Below the pieces are notes generated by a model. It did no database searches and was not told where the DNA came from. It worked only from the letters and a program-made list of their open reading frames with translations. Positions 21,597 through 32,749 of a stretch of DNA of 64,000 bases are shown one piece after another. Positions within the stretch are counted from its first letter, which is position 1, and the number at the start of each line of letters is the position of its first letter. The position numbers and the translations under genes were made by a program. The stretch lies in NCBI GenBank assembly GCA_947095535.1, contig OX352773.1:744001-808000 (forward strand), written 5' to 3'. The stretch is from Poecilobothrus nobilitatus. Taxonomy: Eukaryota > Arthropoda > Insecta > Diptera > Dolichopodidae.

Positions 21597-22625
21597 TATA
21601 CCCTACATCTAAAGTATAGGGTATATTAACTTTGGTATGGAGTTTGTAACCACTAAAAGGAAGCGAGTTAGATATGGGCATGTATATATATTTTGAATCA
21701 GGATCAACTTCTGAGTCGATATAACGATGTCCGTTCGTCCGTCCATTCGCACGATAACTCAAAAACTAGTAAAGCTATCTTAATGAAATTTATATATTAG
21801 GTTACTAATTACGAAAGGAAGGCTTAGTTCGAATCTGGACAAAATCGGTCCATTGGTTCGGATTTTGGAAGCTACCGAATGATTCCGGAGCAAACGAGGT
21901 TATCTGCAAAACCAACAAAGATAGAACCTATAAATTTTTTACAATGATGTTCCTTCCCATTTGATTTATGTCTCTGAAATTTAAGAGATTTGGTTCATGG
22001 GTTCGGATTCTGGAAGCTACCGAATGATTTCGGAGCAAACGAGATTTTCTCCAAAACCAACAAAGATATAACCTTTAAATTTGGCAGAATGGTGTTTTTT
22101 CATGTTTGATTTAAGTCCCTGAAATTTGAGAGGATTTGGTGCATGGGTTCGGATTTTAGAAGCTTGCGAACGAGTCCCAGAGCAAACGAGATTATCTCCA
22201 AAACCAACAAAAATAGAATCTTTGAATTTGGTACAGTGGTGTTCTTTCGTGTTTTATTTATGTTTCTGAAATTTGTGAGGTTTTGGTTCATGAGTCGGAT
22301 CTTGGAAGCTTCGGAACGAGCCCCAGAGCAAACGAGTATATCTCCACAACCAACAAAGATAGAACCTTTATTTTTAGTATAAGGGTGTTCTATTATGTTT
22401 CCTTTTCTGTAAAATCGAAAACTGACATTTGAAAAAATTTGAACCATGGGTTCGTCTTTTGGAAACTTCCGGACGAGCACAAGAGCAAACGAACATATCT
22501 CCAAAACCAACAAAAGTAGAATCTTTAAATTTAGTAAAATGGTGTTCTGGCATGTTTTCTTTATGGATTTTTAATTTAATTCGAATTATTGAGGTGTAGG
22601 GTATTAATAAGTCGGTTGTATCGAC
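21597..22625 (-). repeat. Bracketed repeat with about five 149-bp units, relative of 13393-14705
   Basis: The ends are tataccctacatctaaagta and gaggtgtagggtattaataa, complementary to each other. Near the left end is ttcgtccgtccattcgcacg. Units with gttcggattttggaagct, gagcaaacgag and aaaaccaacaaagatagaa repeat from about 21843 to 22550. Long open frames on both strands here are by-products of the repeats, not genes. Confidence 0.82.
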
Positions 22626-23395
22626 TTACTGTTACATTTACTTGTTTTTTGCTTTTACTTGTTTTTTATCTTTCGCCTGAAAGACCAGTGACTTACGCAC
22701 TGCATCTATTTTGTTTAGATTTATTTTTTTGTTAAAAAGATTTTTTTTTCCAAATTTTATTATTATCAAAGTATAGTTATGGGAAGTATTTTCACTCTTT
22801 TTTATAAATCTAATGCATATTTCATACAACAAAAAAGTATATTTTTTAAGAGTAAGTGCAATATATTTTTCTATTTTTCATATCCACTATGTGTCTGTGT
22901 CTGTGCATAGTGCAAACATATTATAAAAGGAAGAACAGCACTATATATTTTTATAATGTTATTTTATTACGAGAACCCAACTGAATTTATTGGTGTGCGA
23001 GTATAATGTATTAGGTATAGGGATAACTGAAATTGGAATTATGTGTACATATTCCAGTAGTGGGTACCCAATGAATATTTTATTCTTTTTGGTTTCAATT
23101 TCAAGTCGTTTTTTGGCGAAATATATGAGCCTTTGTTTTCCTCCTTTTTTCTTTCTCCGAATTTTATGTTTCTATACAATATATGCTATTACTATACATA
23201 TAGTTTGCAATTTGAATATGAATGATATACATTATACAAATGTATTTATAGAACTACGTAGTGTTAGGTATCTATAGCTATACGTATTTTTTGTTTTATT
23301 TTCTTTTTTATGTTTCTATACAATATATACGGTTGCTATACATATACTTTGAAATTTGAAAATGAATGATATAAAAATGTACAAAAACAAACTAT
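22626..23395. repeat. AT-rich stretch with a diverged 143-bp tandem pair and a dispersed block
   Basis: tttctatacaatatat recurs at about 23169 and 23312 with the same downstream order (ctatacatata, aatatgaatgatata). The block at 22995-23110 (taatgtattaggtata, tgggtacccaatgaatattt) is related to the reverse strand at 47040-47150. The frame at 22990-23277 has no recognisable product. Confidence 0.55.
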
Positions 23396-24402
23396 AAGAT
23401 TACCAAATTTTACAAAAGAAACCATAACCGACATTTTAAAGAAATTTGTACCTCATAATAAACTAACCGCTATATATGCAGACGATTCTACCTTCAAACT
23501 TATTCAAAGTTCTTTTTCAAAACATTTTTCTAGATGCAGATCATTAAAACTCATTCCTTGCACCGGCGTATTAAATGATATAACTAATGAAGATGAACAG
23601 GACTATCACTTAAAAAACAATCATAGAGGTATCACTGAAACAATTTTCCATTAATGAAAACATTAGTAAGATAATAAATAATTGCAATACTTGCAATTTA
23701 TTAAAATATGACCGTCACCCACCTAAAGCAAAGTACGAAGTACCTGCAATCGCTAAAAAATCTATGCAAATTCTACATATAGACATATATTCAATAAATA
23801 ATAAACAAATATTAGCAATAGTCAACAAATTTTTTCGTTTTTCGGCAGCCTATACGGTATCTAACAGAAATAGTTTAAATATCATCAAATCTCTAAGGCA
23901 TTCTTTCAACCTTCACGGCATTCCAGAAACAATTGTGTCAGACCAAGGCACCGAATTCACATCAACAATATTTCAAGATTTTTGCGGACAATATAATATT
24001 GACCACCACATTACATTATTTCAGCAAACTAGTAGTAATGGCATCGTAGAAAGAATGCACTCTACTTTAACTGAAATATATAGAATAGTACATAAAAAAT
24101 CAAGGGATAAAGATCATGACGACATCCTGAACGAATGTCTAATAACTTATAGCAATGCAGTACATTCCACAACAACACTAACACCATACGAATTATTTTA
24201 CGGAAGATCATATACTTTCCTAAAAAAGATCACACCAAATAACGAACATGACTATCTAGAAAAATTAAACGAATTTCAAAATAAACTTTTCCCAGCAATT
24301 GAAAAAATAATAGAAAATAAAACTAAAATATTAATCGAAAAATTAAACAAAAATAGATTAGAACCAGAGGACTATCAAGAAAATTACCAAATATGTAGAA
24401 AA
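23396..24402 (+). pseudogene. Errantivirus-type integrase, 5'-truncated
   Basis: The region starts abruptly inside Pol, in the connector after RNase H. It then shows an HHCC finger (HLKNNHRG with NNCNTC, in two phases near 23600-23690) and the integrase core in the frame from 23764: HIDIYSINN with the first catalytic Asp, VSDQGTEF with the second, and SSNGIVERMHSTL with the Glu. This enzyme would insert reverse-transcribed DNA; it is of the gypsy/17.6 type, the env-bearing insect Metaviridae. A SINE interrupts it at 24403, and similarity to basic integrase C-terminal sequence resumes at about 24603 and ends with TAA at 24784-24786. Protease, RT and gag are absent. Confidence 0.85.
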
Positions 24403-24602
24403 GGGGCTTCGGTGGCCTAGTGGGCAAGAGCGTATAAAATACGCTGTAAACACCGAGGAAGTGTGGGTTTGAATCCCACACGTCGTAAGAGTTATTCCCC
24501 CTTACGACATTTACAGCCACGCCTGAACAGGCAAGACTGTGTAATTTCCTGTCCACATTTATGTGGCAGAGAAATTCACTAAAAAAAAAAATATTTAGAA
24601 AA
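24390..24602 (+). repeat. 13-bp target-site duplications around the SINE
   Basis: aatatgtagaaaa (24390-24402) and aatatttagaaaa (24590-24602) flank the SINE with one mismatch, the hallmark of LINE-mediated retroposition. They define the SINE limits. Confidence 0.85.
24403..24589 (+). mobile_element. tRNA-derived SINE, copy 1
   Basis: The head begins ggggcttcggtggcctag and holds a Pol III A box tggcctagtgg (24413-24423) and B box ggtttgaatcc (24466-24476, canonical ggttcgaatcc). A perfect 7-bp T-arm-like stem surrounds the B box. The body has complementary words cgtcgtaag/cttacgac, gcctgaacaggc and cacatttatgtg, and the tail is poly(A) of about 10. Four relatives lie in this window. SINEs are mobilised by LINE proteins; the partner LINE is unknown. 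The open frames here are artefacts. Confidence 0.92.
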
Positions 24603-24763
24603 TACAAAAAAAATTAAAATGACGCCTAGGTTTTCAAAACATAGGGTAAAAGAAAATAGGAAAATAACAATCAAAAATATTAATAATAAAAAATTCCATA
24701 AAGCAAAAATTAAAAGAAACCTTAAATTTCAGAATAATAAAAGTGAACGGACAGAGACTAGAA

Positions 24764-26283
24764 ATGCAGGACATGACGGAGAATAAAATACTTACGTTAA
24801 AATTAGGCACAGCTAGAACAATAAAAGGTTACAACAATCTGTTACATATAGTCAGACTTGATACGTACATACAAACTATTGACAAAATCGAAGACACTAT
24901 AAATTCGTTAGATGGAGACTCTCTACTAGAAGGCTCGATAAACATAACAAAATTACTAGATTTAAACCAAAAATTAAATACTTTATATCCAAAGTTAAGA
25001 GTTAAAAGAGGTCTTATAAACGGTCTCGGTACCATGATAAAAACTATAACAGGTAATATGGACGCAAAAGATGCACATAATATTAATAAAGCAATTGAAA
25101 CTTTTAATAAAAATTAAGAAAATTTAAACAAAGAAATAGACAAACAAATAGTAATTAATTATTTAATGCAAGAAAGATTTGACAATATTACTAAACATAT
25201 AAATGACCAAGAAATCATTTCTCTATATTTAAAAAATTACCAAGATAAACTTAGGCATAGTATAGTAAAATCAGGTTACAATGAAAAATTAGTCATCCAA
25301 TCTCAATATATTAATCAAATTAACTATATTATCGATCTTTCAAATAACCACTTGACACATTTAGCGGAAGCAATAGTACTAACTCGGTTAAACATTATAT
25401 CAAAACAAATTCTTAATATAGAAGAAATAAGCGATATCCGAGAAAAATTTAAACATAATTCAATTTAATTTAATTCAGATGAGAATATTTATCAATTGCT
25501 GGGTTTACAAGCCTATTATAACAACACTAACATTATTTTCTACATTAAAATTCCAATATTATCCCCGAAACCATCTTCAATGGTCCACGTAATCCCACTT
25601 CCTATTAATAGTACAAAAACTATTCATACAAAACCTTTTTTAACATTATATAACCTTCATAACATTCAATATTTCGACGAAGCATGTCCAAGAGTAGAAA
25701 AAATATTTTATTGTACGGAATCTACAAACCAAGAAATAACAGAAAAATCCACCTGTCTTGGCAAAATAATTAAAAACGTTCCAGACAGTTGCACATTAAG
25801 AGATCAACTATTTATACCAAGAATCATGCAACCAGAACCAAATTACAATCTCACCATGAACAGTTCAGAAATAACAATAAAATCTTCCTGTGAACCTTAC
25901 CAAATCAAAATTAAAGGCACTAAATTAATATATTACAATAATTGCACTATCGAAATAAACGGATTTAACTATCAAAGCCATAACACAAAACATTGGGATG
26001 TAATTCATTTACTACCTTCAATTCCACTGCAAATCAACTACACGAGCAGCATCCAAGACCTAAATCTACAAAAACTAGAATAATTTCATATAGAAAACTA
26101 AAAAACAGTAAAATTATTAGAAGTTCAACATCAGAAAAACAAATCGTCAATTTTATTATAATATTAGTAACTTTATTTTTTACTATAAATATTCTAATTA
26201 ACCTCTTTTACAAGAAAATTTCAGAAACACAATTTAGTATTCCAGTCACAAATATAAGTCACAAATATAACCACACAAGATAA
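24764..26283 (+). pseudogene. Errantivirus envelope (baculovirus F-like) relic
   Basis: The frame overlaps the end of pol; the ATG at 24764 is the first plausible start and lies 22 bases before the pol stop. At about 80 residues it shows a basic furin-type site (RVKR) followed by the Gly-rich GLINGLGTMIKTITGN, the fusion-peptide region of F-type envelope proteins of insect errantiviruses. The same phase continues past stops at 25115-25117 and 25466-25468 to 25081-26083, with several cysteines in the ectodomain. A phase change near the end leads to a hydrophobic segment (about 26147-26205), the likely membrane anchor, and a short tail to 26283. Fusion at the membrane is the family role; this copy cannot make the full protein. 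Confidence 0.85.
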
Positions 26284-26326
26284 CATTCCAGAGGAATCGC
26301 CAACTCTTCGATGGCCGACACTTCAC

Positions 26327-26745
26327 ACAAAAGGGGGAGGAGTTATGTTATCATCCAATCACACCACCCAATCTAACATTACGCAACAGCACCTGCATAA
26401 GCAACATTTAACAATTAAATTAAATTCAAATAAAACAGCATATTACGATACATTAACCTTTATTAAAATCAATTGTTACTTAAGTTTATGAATTATAATT
26501 ATGTATCAAATTACAATATGTGAACTTTAAAATTTAACTTTCTCATAATATTATTTCCTGTTTGTCAATAATATTTTAATAATTTTATATAATTAATTGC
26601 TTGGATTGCACCTTTTAAAGTATATAAAAACCATGTAAAATTATAAACAAATAAAGGAATAAAGAACAACTTTGATATAAAAAAAAAATTGTTTTTTTTA
26701 AGGCTTTCGTAACTGAAATACTTAAGTCGCGTTTTAACATTATTA
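26327..26745 (+). repeat. Polypurine tract and 3' LTR of the errantivirus
   Basis: The tract aaaagggggagg ends at 26340 and is followed by AGTTATGTTATC, matching the AGTT start usual for errantivirus LTRs. A TATA-like tatataaaaacc (about 26619) and aataaa (about 26652) lie in order. The 3' limit is uncertain; an ATT-ending boundary near 26740-26748 is my estimate, giving about 400 bp. No 5' LTR is present. Confidence 0.7.
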
Positions 26746-26849
26746 TATTTAATTTTTTTAATTTTATAATAAATATTATTTGTTTTCTTTAATATATACG
26801 TGCGCGTTTTCTTTTGTTTACACTAATTTATATTTCTAAAATTTTTATT

Positions 26850-26957
26850 TATGTTCGATTTTCTTCATTATATTCCCCTTGCAGTAAACAAAACAAAAAC
26901 TTTTTATGTTCGATTTTCTTCATCATAATTTCACTTGCAGTAAACAAAACAAAAAAT
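26850..26957 (+). repeat. Two tandem units of about 55 bp
   Basis: tttatgttcgattttcttca occurs at about 26848 and 26904, each followed by cttgcagtaaacaaaacaaa. No coding meaning. Confidence 0.85.
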
Positions 26958-27263
26958 ACATCCATCTCCCTCCCGCCTGTAGAATGAATGTTGATGTTCT
27001 AATAAATACTCTCATTACTCTCTTAACTAATACAACAATTAACAACACGGTAATTTTAATTTAATATTTGGTGTGGTTTTGCTTTTGGTGACTTTTTCGT
27101 TGCAATTACGTCTCTGAGGTCACTTTAAAGTGTATGCTAAAAACTGTTGAACGTTTGTTATACATACATATATCATTTGCTCACACAAGGGAAAATAATA
27201 ATTTTAATAATTTTAATTTAATAAAAAACATATTGTCATGCTCGGGTTGTTTTATATCGTACA

Positions 27264-27452
27264 TTTTTTTTTTAATGTATTTCTCTGCCACATAAAATGT
27301 GGACAGGAAATTACACAGCCTTTTTTGTTCAGGCGTAGCTGTAAATGTTGTAAGAGGGAATAAGTCTAACGACGTGTGGGATTCGAACCCACACTCCCTC
27401 GGTTTTTGCAGCGTATTTTAGACGCTCTTAGCCACAAGGCCACGGAGGCTCC
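27264..27452 (-). mobile_element. tRNA-derived SINE, copy 2
   Basis: Reverse-oriented copy with a poly(T) start (27264-27273), tctctgccacataaaatgtg, gggattcgaaccc (B box complement) and gaggct at the head. Flanks tatcgtacatt and tatgtacatt resemble a diverged target duplication. Its open relation to copies 1, 3 and 5 is along the full length. Confidence 0.9.
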
Positions 27453-27629
27453 TTATGTACATTCTCCATTTTAATTTTTTTTTGTTCTTTTTTTAGCCTT
27501 CATTTTATTTTAATTTTTTTTCTTTTTATTTAAATTATTGGTATTGAAATTTAAAAAGATAATTACTTAATTAATAAATATCAAGTTTTTTTAATTTCTA
27601 ATATTTTATATTGTTTACAAAATTACTAA
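27453..27629. other. AT-rich spacer, no gene
   Basis: Low-complexity T-rich sequence between the SINE and the LINE; nothing else seen. Confidence 0.4.
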
Positions 27630-30118
27630 TTTTAATGTTAATTTTTGTAATATTCGCGGATTACAAAAAAATTTCTATGCCGTCGAATGTGATTTAAATT
27701 CCGCTAAACCTTTCAGAGTCAAAACGCAATTGAGAAATATTTTGAACTTTTATCCTCACTCTTCAACATTTCTCAACTTGTCAAAAGTCCCACTAGAATC
27801 CCGCACCGCGCTGATCAAGAGAGTCACCTATTGGACCTGTTTCTATTCACCCACCTTCAAAACTATGTGGTTTCAGTTGGTTGTTCCCTGGGAGGTTCCG
27901 ATCATTGCTTGATTAACACTAGCTTCCTGATAGGCGAAATCCCCAAACGAAGGATCACTCTTAAAAAATTAGTATCGCATTATAGCTCTACTAACTGGGA
28001 GGGTCTAAATACTTTTTCAAATCTTTCGATTGGTCATCGAAAGATTTGTGTTTCCGCAGAAGGAATGTTGACTTTGCTGTAAATACGATTAGTGAAACTA
28101 TCCTACTCGGAATGCGGTTATTCATACCAAAGTAAAGATCAAACGGAAGTCCAAATCGCATTTGCAAAGAAGCCATTCTCACAAAGGAGGCGGCTTTCAA
28201 ACAGAGCCAAAGCAACAGGTCGGAGGTTCTCAGACCCAACTTTATAGTGGCTCGAAACAGATGCAAGAGAGTTATCAGCAAGCAAAAATTCTCATTCAAC
28301 CAAAAGTTGAAACGTAAAATTCTCCACATGCCAGAGAATTGTAAATCCTTTTGGACGTTTGCCAAAAATTTAAAAGATGATTCCAAAAGGTCTTCTTTCT
28401 CACCACTTGTTGATATAAACAACAAAATGGTATCAAATTCTAAATAGAAGGTGAAACTTTTTTGGCAAACAGTTCTCCGTCAACTCAACACTGCCACTCA
28501 ACATCCGTCCCAGAAGTTGGCTGTTGCTTTGGTACGATCTACTTTAGAACGAGAGCTATAATGAAAATCTTCAAAAGTCTTGATACAAACAAATCAGCCG
28601 GTTTAGATAGTATTACTGCATTGGTCCTTAAAAATACTTCCACTATTTCAAATACGTAACCTTTTCTACCTTTCCTTTACTTCTGGTATATATTCTACCC
28701 AAGGTTGCGCATGTTTTTCCTATTCCCAAAAAAGGTGACAAGACCGATTCCTCAAACTACCGGCCCCTTGCTATTACTTCGGTCCTTTCCATCGCACGAT
28801 TCGTGTTCTGGTCGATAGATATTCATCTGAAATATATAAAATAAATACTACGGGGATACGAGGAATACGGGGATCAGTTTTATCTCCTACACTCTTCTCA
28901 TTATTTATTGATAACCTCCTATATATAAAATAAATACTAGGGTCCCGCAGGGATCAGTTTTATCTCCTACACTCTTTTTAATATTTATTGATGACCTCCT
29001 TTCAATAACCTCCAATCAAAATTCACAGTTTCACAGACGACAGCACCCTTGTAGTTTCCTATGAATTTCATAGCCGCTATAATGTTAATCATCAGATTAA
29101 CACAACAGCTTAAAATTTCACTAACAGTGAGTTAAATAATGATTTAGTAAAAATCGAAAAGTGGGGCGAAGTCGACAGAGTTGATTTTAACACCAAATAA
29201 ACTCAATGCCGTCTGATCTCGCGAAAAATCGCAACCTCGATACCGAATCTGGTATTTCAAGTTGAAGCTCTGCAACACTCAACGGACTTAAGCATTTTGG
29301 GTACCGAGCTGAATGAAAAATTGTTTTGCTCAAATCATATTTTTAGTACAGCCAAAGATGCTGCTAAGTGCTTGGGTTTTTTGTATCACTGCAAAGCTTA
29401 CTTCTCTCCTTGTGATCTTCTCAATATCTATAAAACGTATCTTAGGCCGAAAATGGAGTATAATGCAAACACTTGGGCAGGATCCTCACAAACAGCGCTG
29501 GGATATCTCAATAAAGTGGAAAACACATATATTCGTCTCATTAATGATCCCAGTGTTACATAATCGCTCATTCTACTAAACCATACAGTTTTGTAATTGA
29601 CCTTATTTTATAGATACCTCGTAGGAGTAGGCATCTGTTCTAAAGAAATTAAACAATTAATGCCTCCACTCAAAGTTTTCCAGTGCGAAACAAGGAGTGC
29701 AACAGATGCTCATCCCCTGACTGTAAAGCTTTCAAAATGGCGTAACACAGCTTATGAAAATTCGTTATGCGCACATCGCAGATTTGGAGCCATATACCAT
29801 TCTATGTGTTTCCCAAAATTAGTGACTCATATGTGTACGATATAAAAAGATTTAAGAAGAACATTAACATCTTTCTTTGAAGTTCCCATTCACCTTAACC
29901 CCAAATTTCCTAATCCTTATTTTCCCGGAAATCTTTCCTAGATCCTTATCCCTAAAACCAAACTATACATTTTGTATTAAAGACCTCATCCTAAAGTTTG
30001 TTTTATAAGGGTGGTTGGTGCTGTTTAGTTGGATAAAGCCCAACACTACCTTAAAGGAACTTCGGGCAGTTCCCTAGGTGGCTTTCGATGCTTCCCATCT
30101 TCCCTCGTAAAAAAAAAA
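27630..30118 (+). mobile_element. LINE (jockey/CR1-like), degenerate, with endonuclease and RT remnants
   Basis: In order: an endonuclease N-terminal scrap (NIRGLQKNFYAVE, about 27652), the endonuclease C-terminal part ending in the catalytic GSDHCLI (about 27896-27917), a basic linker (frame 28247-28447), the start of RT (FPKKGDK and SNYRPLAITS in the 28710-28780 area), then a jump to the GVPQGSVLSPTLF-type motif, present twice (about 28860 and 28940), an FADD-like FTDD (about 29032), and the C-terminal region in frames 29297-29579 and 29597-29845. The 3' UTR and poly(A) (about 30105-30118) match those at 10200-10467. The RT fingers and palm motif A are deleted, and there are many frameshifts. 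The endonuclease would nick target DNA to prime reverse transcription. Confidence 0.85.
28838..28975 (+). repeat. Local duplication inside the LINE RT
   Basis: atatataaaataaatacta followed by gggatcagttttatctccta occurs at about 28835-28890 and again at 28920-28975, duplicating the GVPQGS-type motif. The first copy has an extra cggggatacgaggaa stretch. Confidence 0.85.
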
Positions 30119-30132
30119 AAGCATGCTTTTTA

Positions 30133-30262
30133 ATATAGCCGCTGCGTGAAATTGTTTATGTATTAGTTATCAATATAATCGAATCGGAATATGTGGTATT
30201 AAAATCAGTTTTTTTATAATAGATTTATATCGCCGCCCAGTGAAATATTTATCAATTGAGTA
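30133..30262 (+). repeat. Left half of a repeat split around the P-element relic
   Basis: Phrases gtgaaattgtttatgtatta, ttagttatcaatataatcga and aaaatcagtttttttataat match the reverse complement of 53495-53620 along about 125 bp with roughly 80 percent identity. Similarity stops at caattgag (30255-30262). The right half continues at 33945-34090. Confidence 0.7.
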
Positions 30263-30498
30263 TAAGGTGTACGAAAAGTAATTATCAAGTGTCGTTATAC
30301 GAAAAGTATTAAGTGCTGTTAAATTATGAAAAATTTTAAATTTTATTGATATAAACATATAATATTTGGGCAAAATTTTTAAATATATGTATATATAATA
30401 TACTTATAAAAATAAATTGTAAGTTAAATATCCTACATTTTGTTATATTTGTAATACTTATTAACTAATAATTATTATTGTAGAATAAAATAGTCAAA

Positions 30499-30758
30499 AT
30501 GGTTAAACATTATTATAAATGTTTGGTTTGCGGTTTTGAAGGTACGACTACGACAATGAAGTTTCATAGATTACCAAAAAATTACCAAAGGTAAAAAATT
30601 TTAAATTATTCACAATTTGTTTTATTATATAAATACAAAATCACATCATATTTTGAGAAAAACTATGTGGTTGAAAAATTTGGGTAAAGCTGATCTCATT
30701 GGGAGTAAAATTTCAAGTGTTTTTCGCGTATGTAGAAAACATACAAATGTTTTGTAAA
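30499..30758 (+). pseudogene. P-superfamily transposase: THAP domain in two exons
   Basis: An ATG at 30499 opens a THAP zinc-finger domain: KCLVC supplies the CxxC pair and FHRLP follows in its expected place. The frame reaches a GT at 30591. A 67-bp AT-rich intron (30591-30657) ends in AG. The next segment is in phase across the splice and gives MWLKNLGKADL and RVCRKH, the CxxH pair that completes the C2CH finger. It stops at TAA about 30756-30758. In P elements this domain binds DNA near the transposon ends. The intron position and phase are well preserved, which suggests selection until fairly late. The rest of the transposase lies at 31190-32735. Confidence 0.8.
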
Positions 30759-31189
30759 TCAAATTCAATCCTCACCAAAAATAAAACTTTTAGAAAATTT
30801 ATTAATTGTTCCTCCGAAAACTTTAAAAGGCAAAAAATATTTTATTATATTTAGTAAAATTACTACAAAAATCAAAATTAAAAAATATAAATGACCATTT
30901 TTATATTCATAGAAGAAAATCCCAATAATGCTGACTGAAATACAACTAAAGATGTTTTATGTACTACCTACTTCAGCAAATTCATCAGGTAAATGTCATA
31001 CTTTATAATTAAAAATTCAAAAATTTCAGAATAACAGTTGTTTTGCTTTTAGATAATGAAATTCTTGCAAGCGATAGTCTCGATACTACAAATGATGTTT
31101 TACGCATTTGGGCTGTAAAAAAAGTGTAACGGATAAAAAATACAGAACTAAAATTATAACAAACCTTTAGCTAATATAAATATTTTCAG

Positions 31190-32735
31190 GTACAGATTTT
31201 ACTGAAACCCCATTTGAATATGAATAATATGTTGCAGAATTTTCAAATATTTTAAATGTTTGGAATAAATCCACCGAACAAAATATCCGAGTCATAATTT
31301 CGAAGAAAATAAGCAGCTTAAAAAAGAAAACGAAGAATTAAGAAAGAAAATTATATTTCAAAATTTTAAAAATGACGTATCATATATAGAAGAATCATAT
31401 AAAATTTTGCCACCAGAACTGGCCAAGCTTTTAGAGAGTCATATAAAAAATATTGGTTTAAAAAGCAAGGATGGAGATATTCTAGCGACATCAAAAAATT
31501 TAGTTTAAGTGTCTATTTTATAGCACCAATGGCACATAAATTTTTAGCTGCACAAATGAATTTGCCATCAATACCAACACTAACAAGGTTTATTAAAAGC
31601 TGCCCATCTGCACCTCGTCTACACAAAACACTTTTTAATGATTTGAAACTAAAAATTCGAAATTTGACAGTTTTTGCAAAAAGTTGTTCAATATGTCTAG
31701 ATGAAATTTCGCTGAAAACAAATTTATATTTTGATACAGCTTGTGGACAAATCATAGGTTTAAAAGATTATGGAGATAATAAAACAAAACTGACTGCTAA
31801 ATACGCTTTGGTAGTTTTAGTAAGAGGAATTACACATTCCTATAAAGATTTAGATATTAGATTTAGATTGGATATTATTTGGTTAGTTCTATGTGCTCTG
31901 CTGAAATGTTAAAAGAAATAGTTTTTAAATGTATAAAACTACTTATAAATGTAAATATGAAACCACGATTAATCATTTCTGATCAAGCGGCAAATTTCAT
32001 TAGTTTAAATAATTTATTAGGAATTTCACCTTCACTTTCCTATTTCTACGCTTACAACACGAAATATATTATATATTAATACCCCTCACTTGTTGAAATT
32101 CATTTTGGAAATATTTCATTAAATATAATATTATTTTGGAAAAGAACAACAAATGTAATTGGAATGATATAAAAAATTTATATTTACAAGATTGAAAGCA
32201 ACAATTTAAAATAGCTCCTAAATTAAGTGAAGCACATATTTGACCTAACACATTTCAAAAAATGAGAGTAAAGTATGAAGCTCAAGCCATAAATTGGACA
32301 GTTGCTAGCAGCCTTTATACACCTTCATACACCAGCCTTTATTATAAATTTTTAAAAGGTTGGCTGCAAAATATTAATATAAGTTCATTCTTACCTAATC
32401 TTCTCAATGATTCGAAATCCGAAAATATAACATTTATTTTGACTCGAAATTTACATCAAAATGCTTTGGAAAATGCTTAATTTATGTAAACGTGGGTAAA
32501 ATACAACACTACTGACTCCTTATCAGTTTATCTGCACACTTAAAACTTTTTTTCTGTCAAATATATGGAAAATGGAACTGGAGGCACAAACTGTGAGCCA
32601 ACAGAAAATGTTGAAATACCTGATTTGTATAATACAGATCTACAATTATCTACAGAAGTCTGAAGATTTTATGAAATTATTAAAAATATTAGAAGATAAA
32701 TTTGTTAGTTATTTTGATAATATTTGAACTGAAAA
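31190..32735 (+). pseudogene. P-superfamily transposase: coiled coil, RNase H-like core, insertion and C-terminus
   Basis: Order follows the P transposase. A charged helix (KQLKKENEELRKK, about 31315) stands where the leucine zipper lies. Then, across a phase change, come an SVYFIAPMAHKFL segment and the frame 31529-31912 with the first catalytic Asp context CLDEISLKTN. The next frame (31879-32079) has IISDQAANF, matching the second catalytic Asp region. Frame 32262-32480 includes AQAINWTVASSL and the TRNLHQNALEN segment typical of the C-terminal catalytic part. Stops and phase changes occur near 31500, 31900, 32200 and 32480. The enzyme would cut and paste the element; this copy is dead. No gene of the host seems to have captured it. 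Confidence 0.85.
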
Positions 32736-32749
32736 AAATTTAGAATAAA

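Noticed and set aside
22100..22513. 137-residue minus frame
   Set aside because: It is a translation of the 149-bp tandem units.
13393..22625. CRISPR-like arrays
   Set aside because: The repeats are long, imperfect, without unique spacers, and lie in an insect genome.
22990..23277. 95-residue hydrophobic frame
   Set aside because: A diverged reverse copy near 47 kb exists as repeat DNA and the composition is that of AT-rich sequence; no recognised domain.
24413..24480. True tRNA gene
   Set aside because: A and B boxes are present, but acceptor pairing is wrong, the sequence continues into a body and poly(A), and five dispersed copies show target duplications: it is a SINE.
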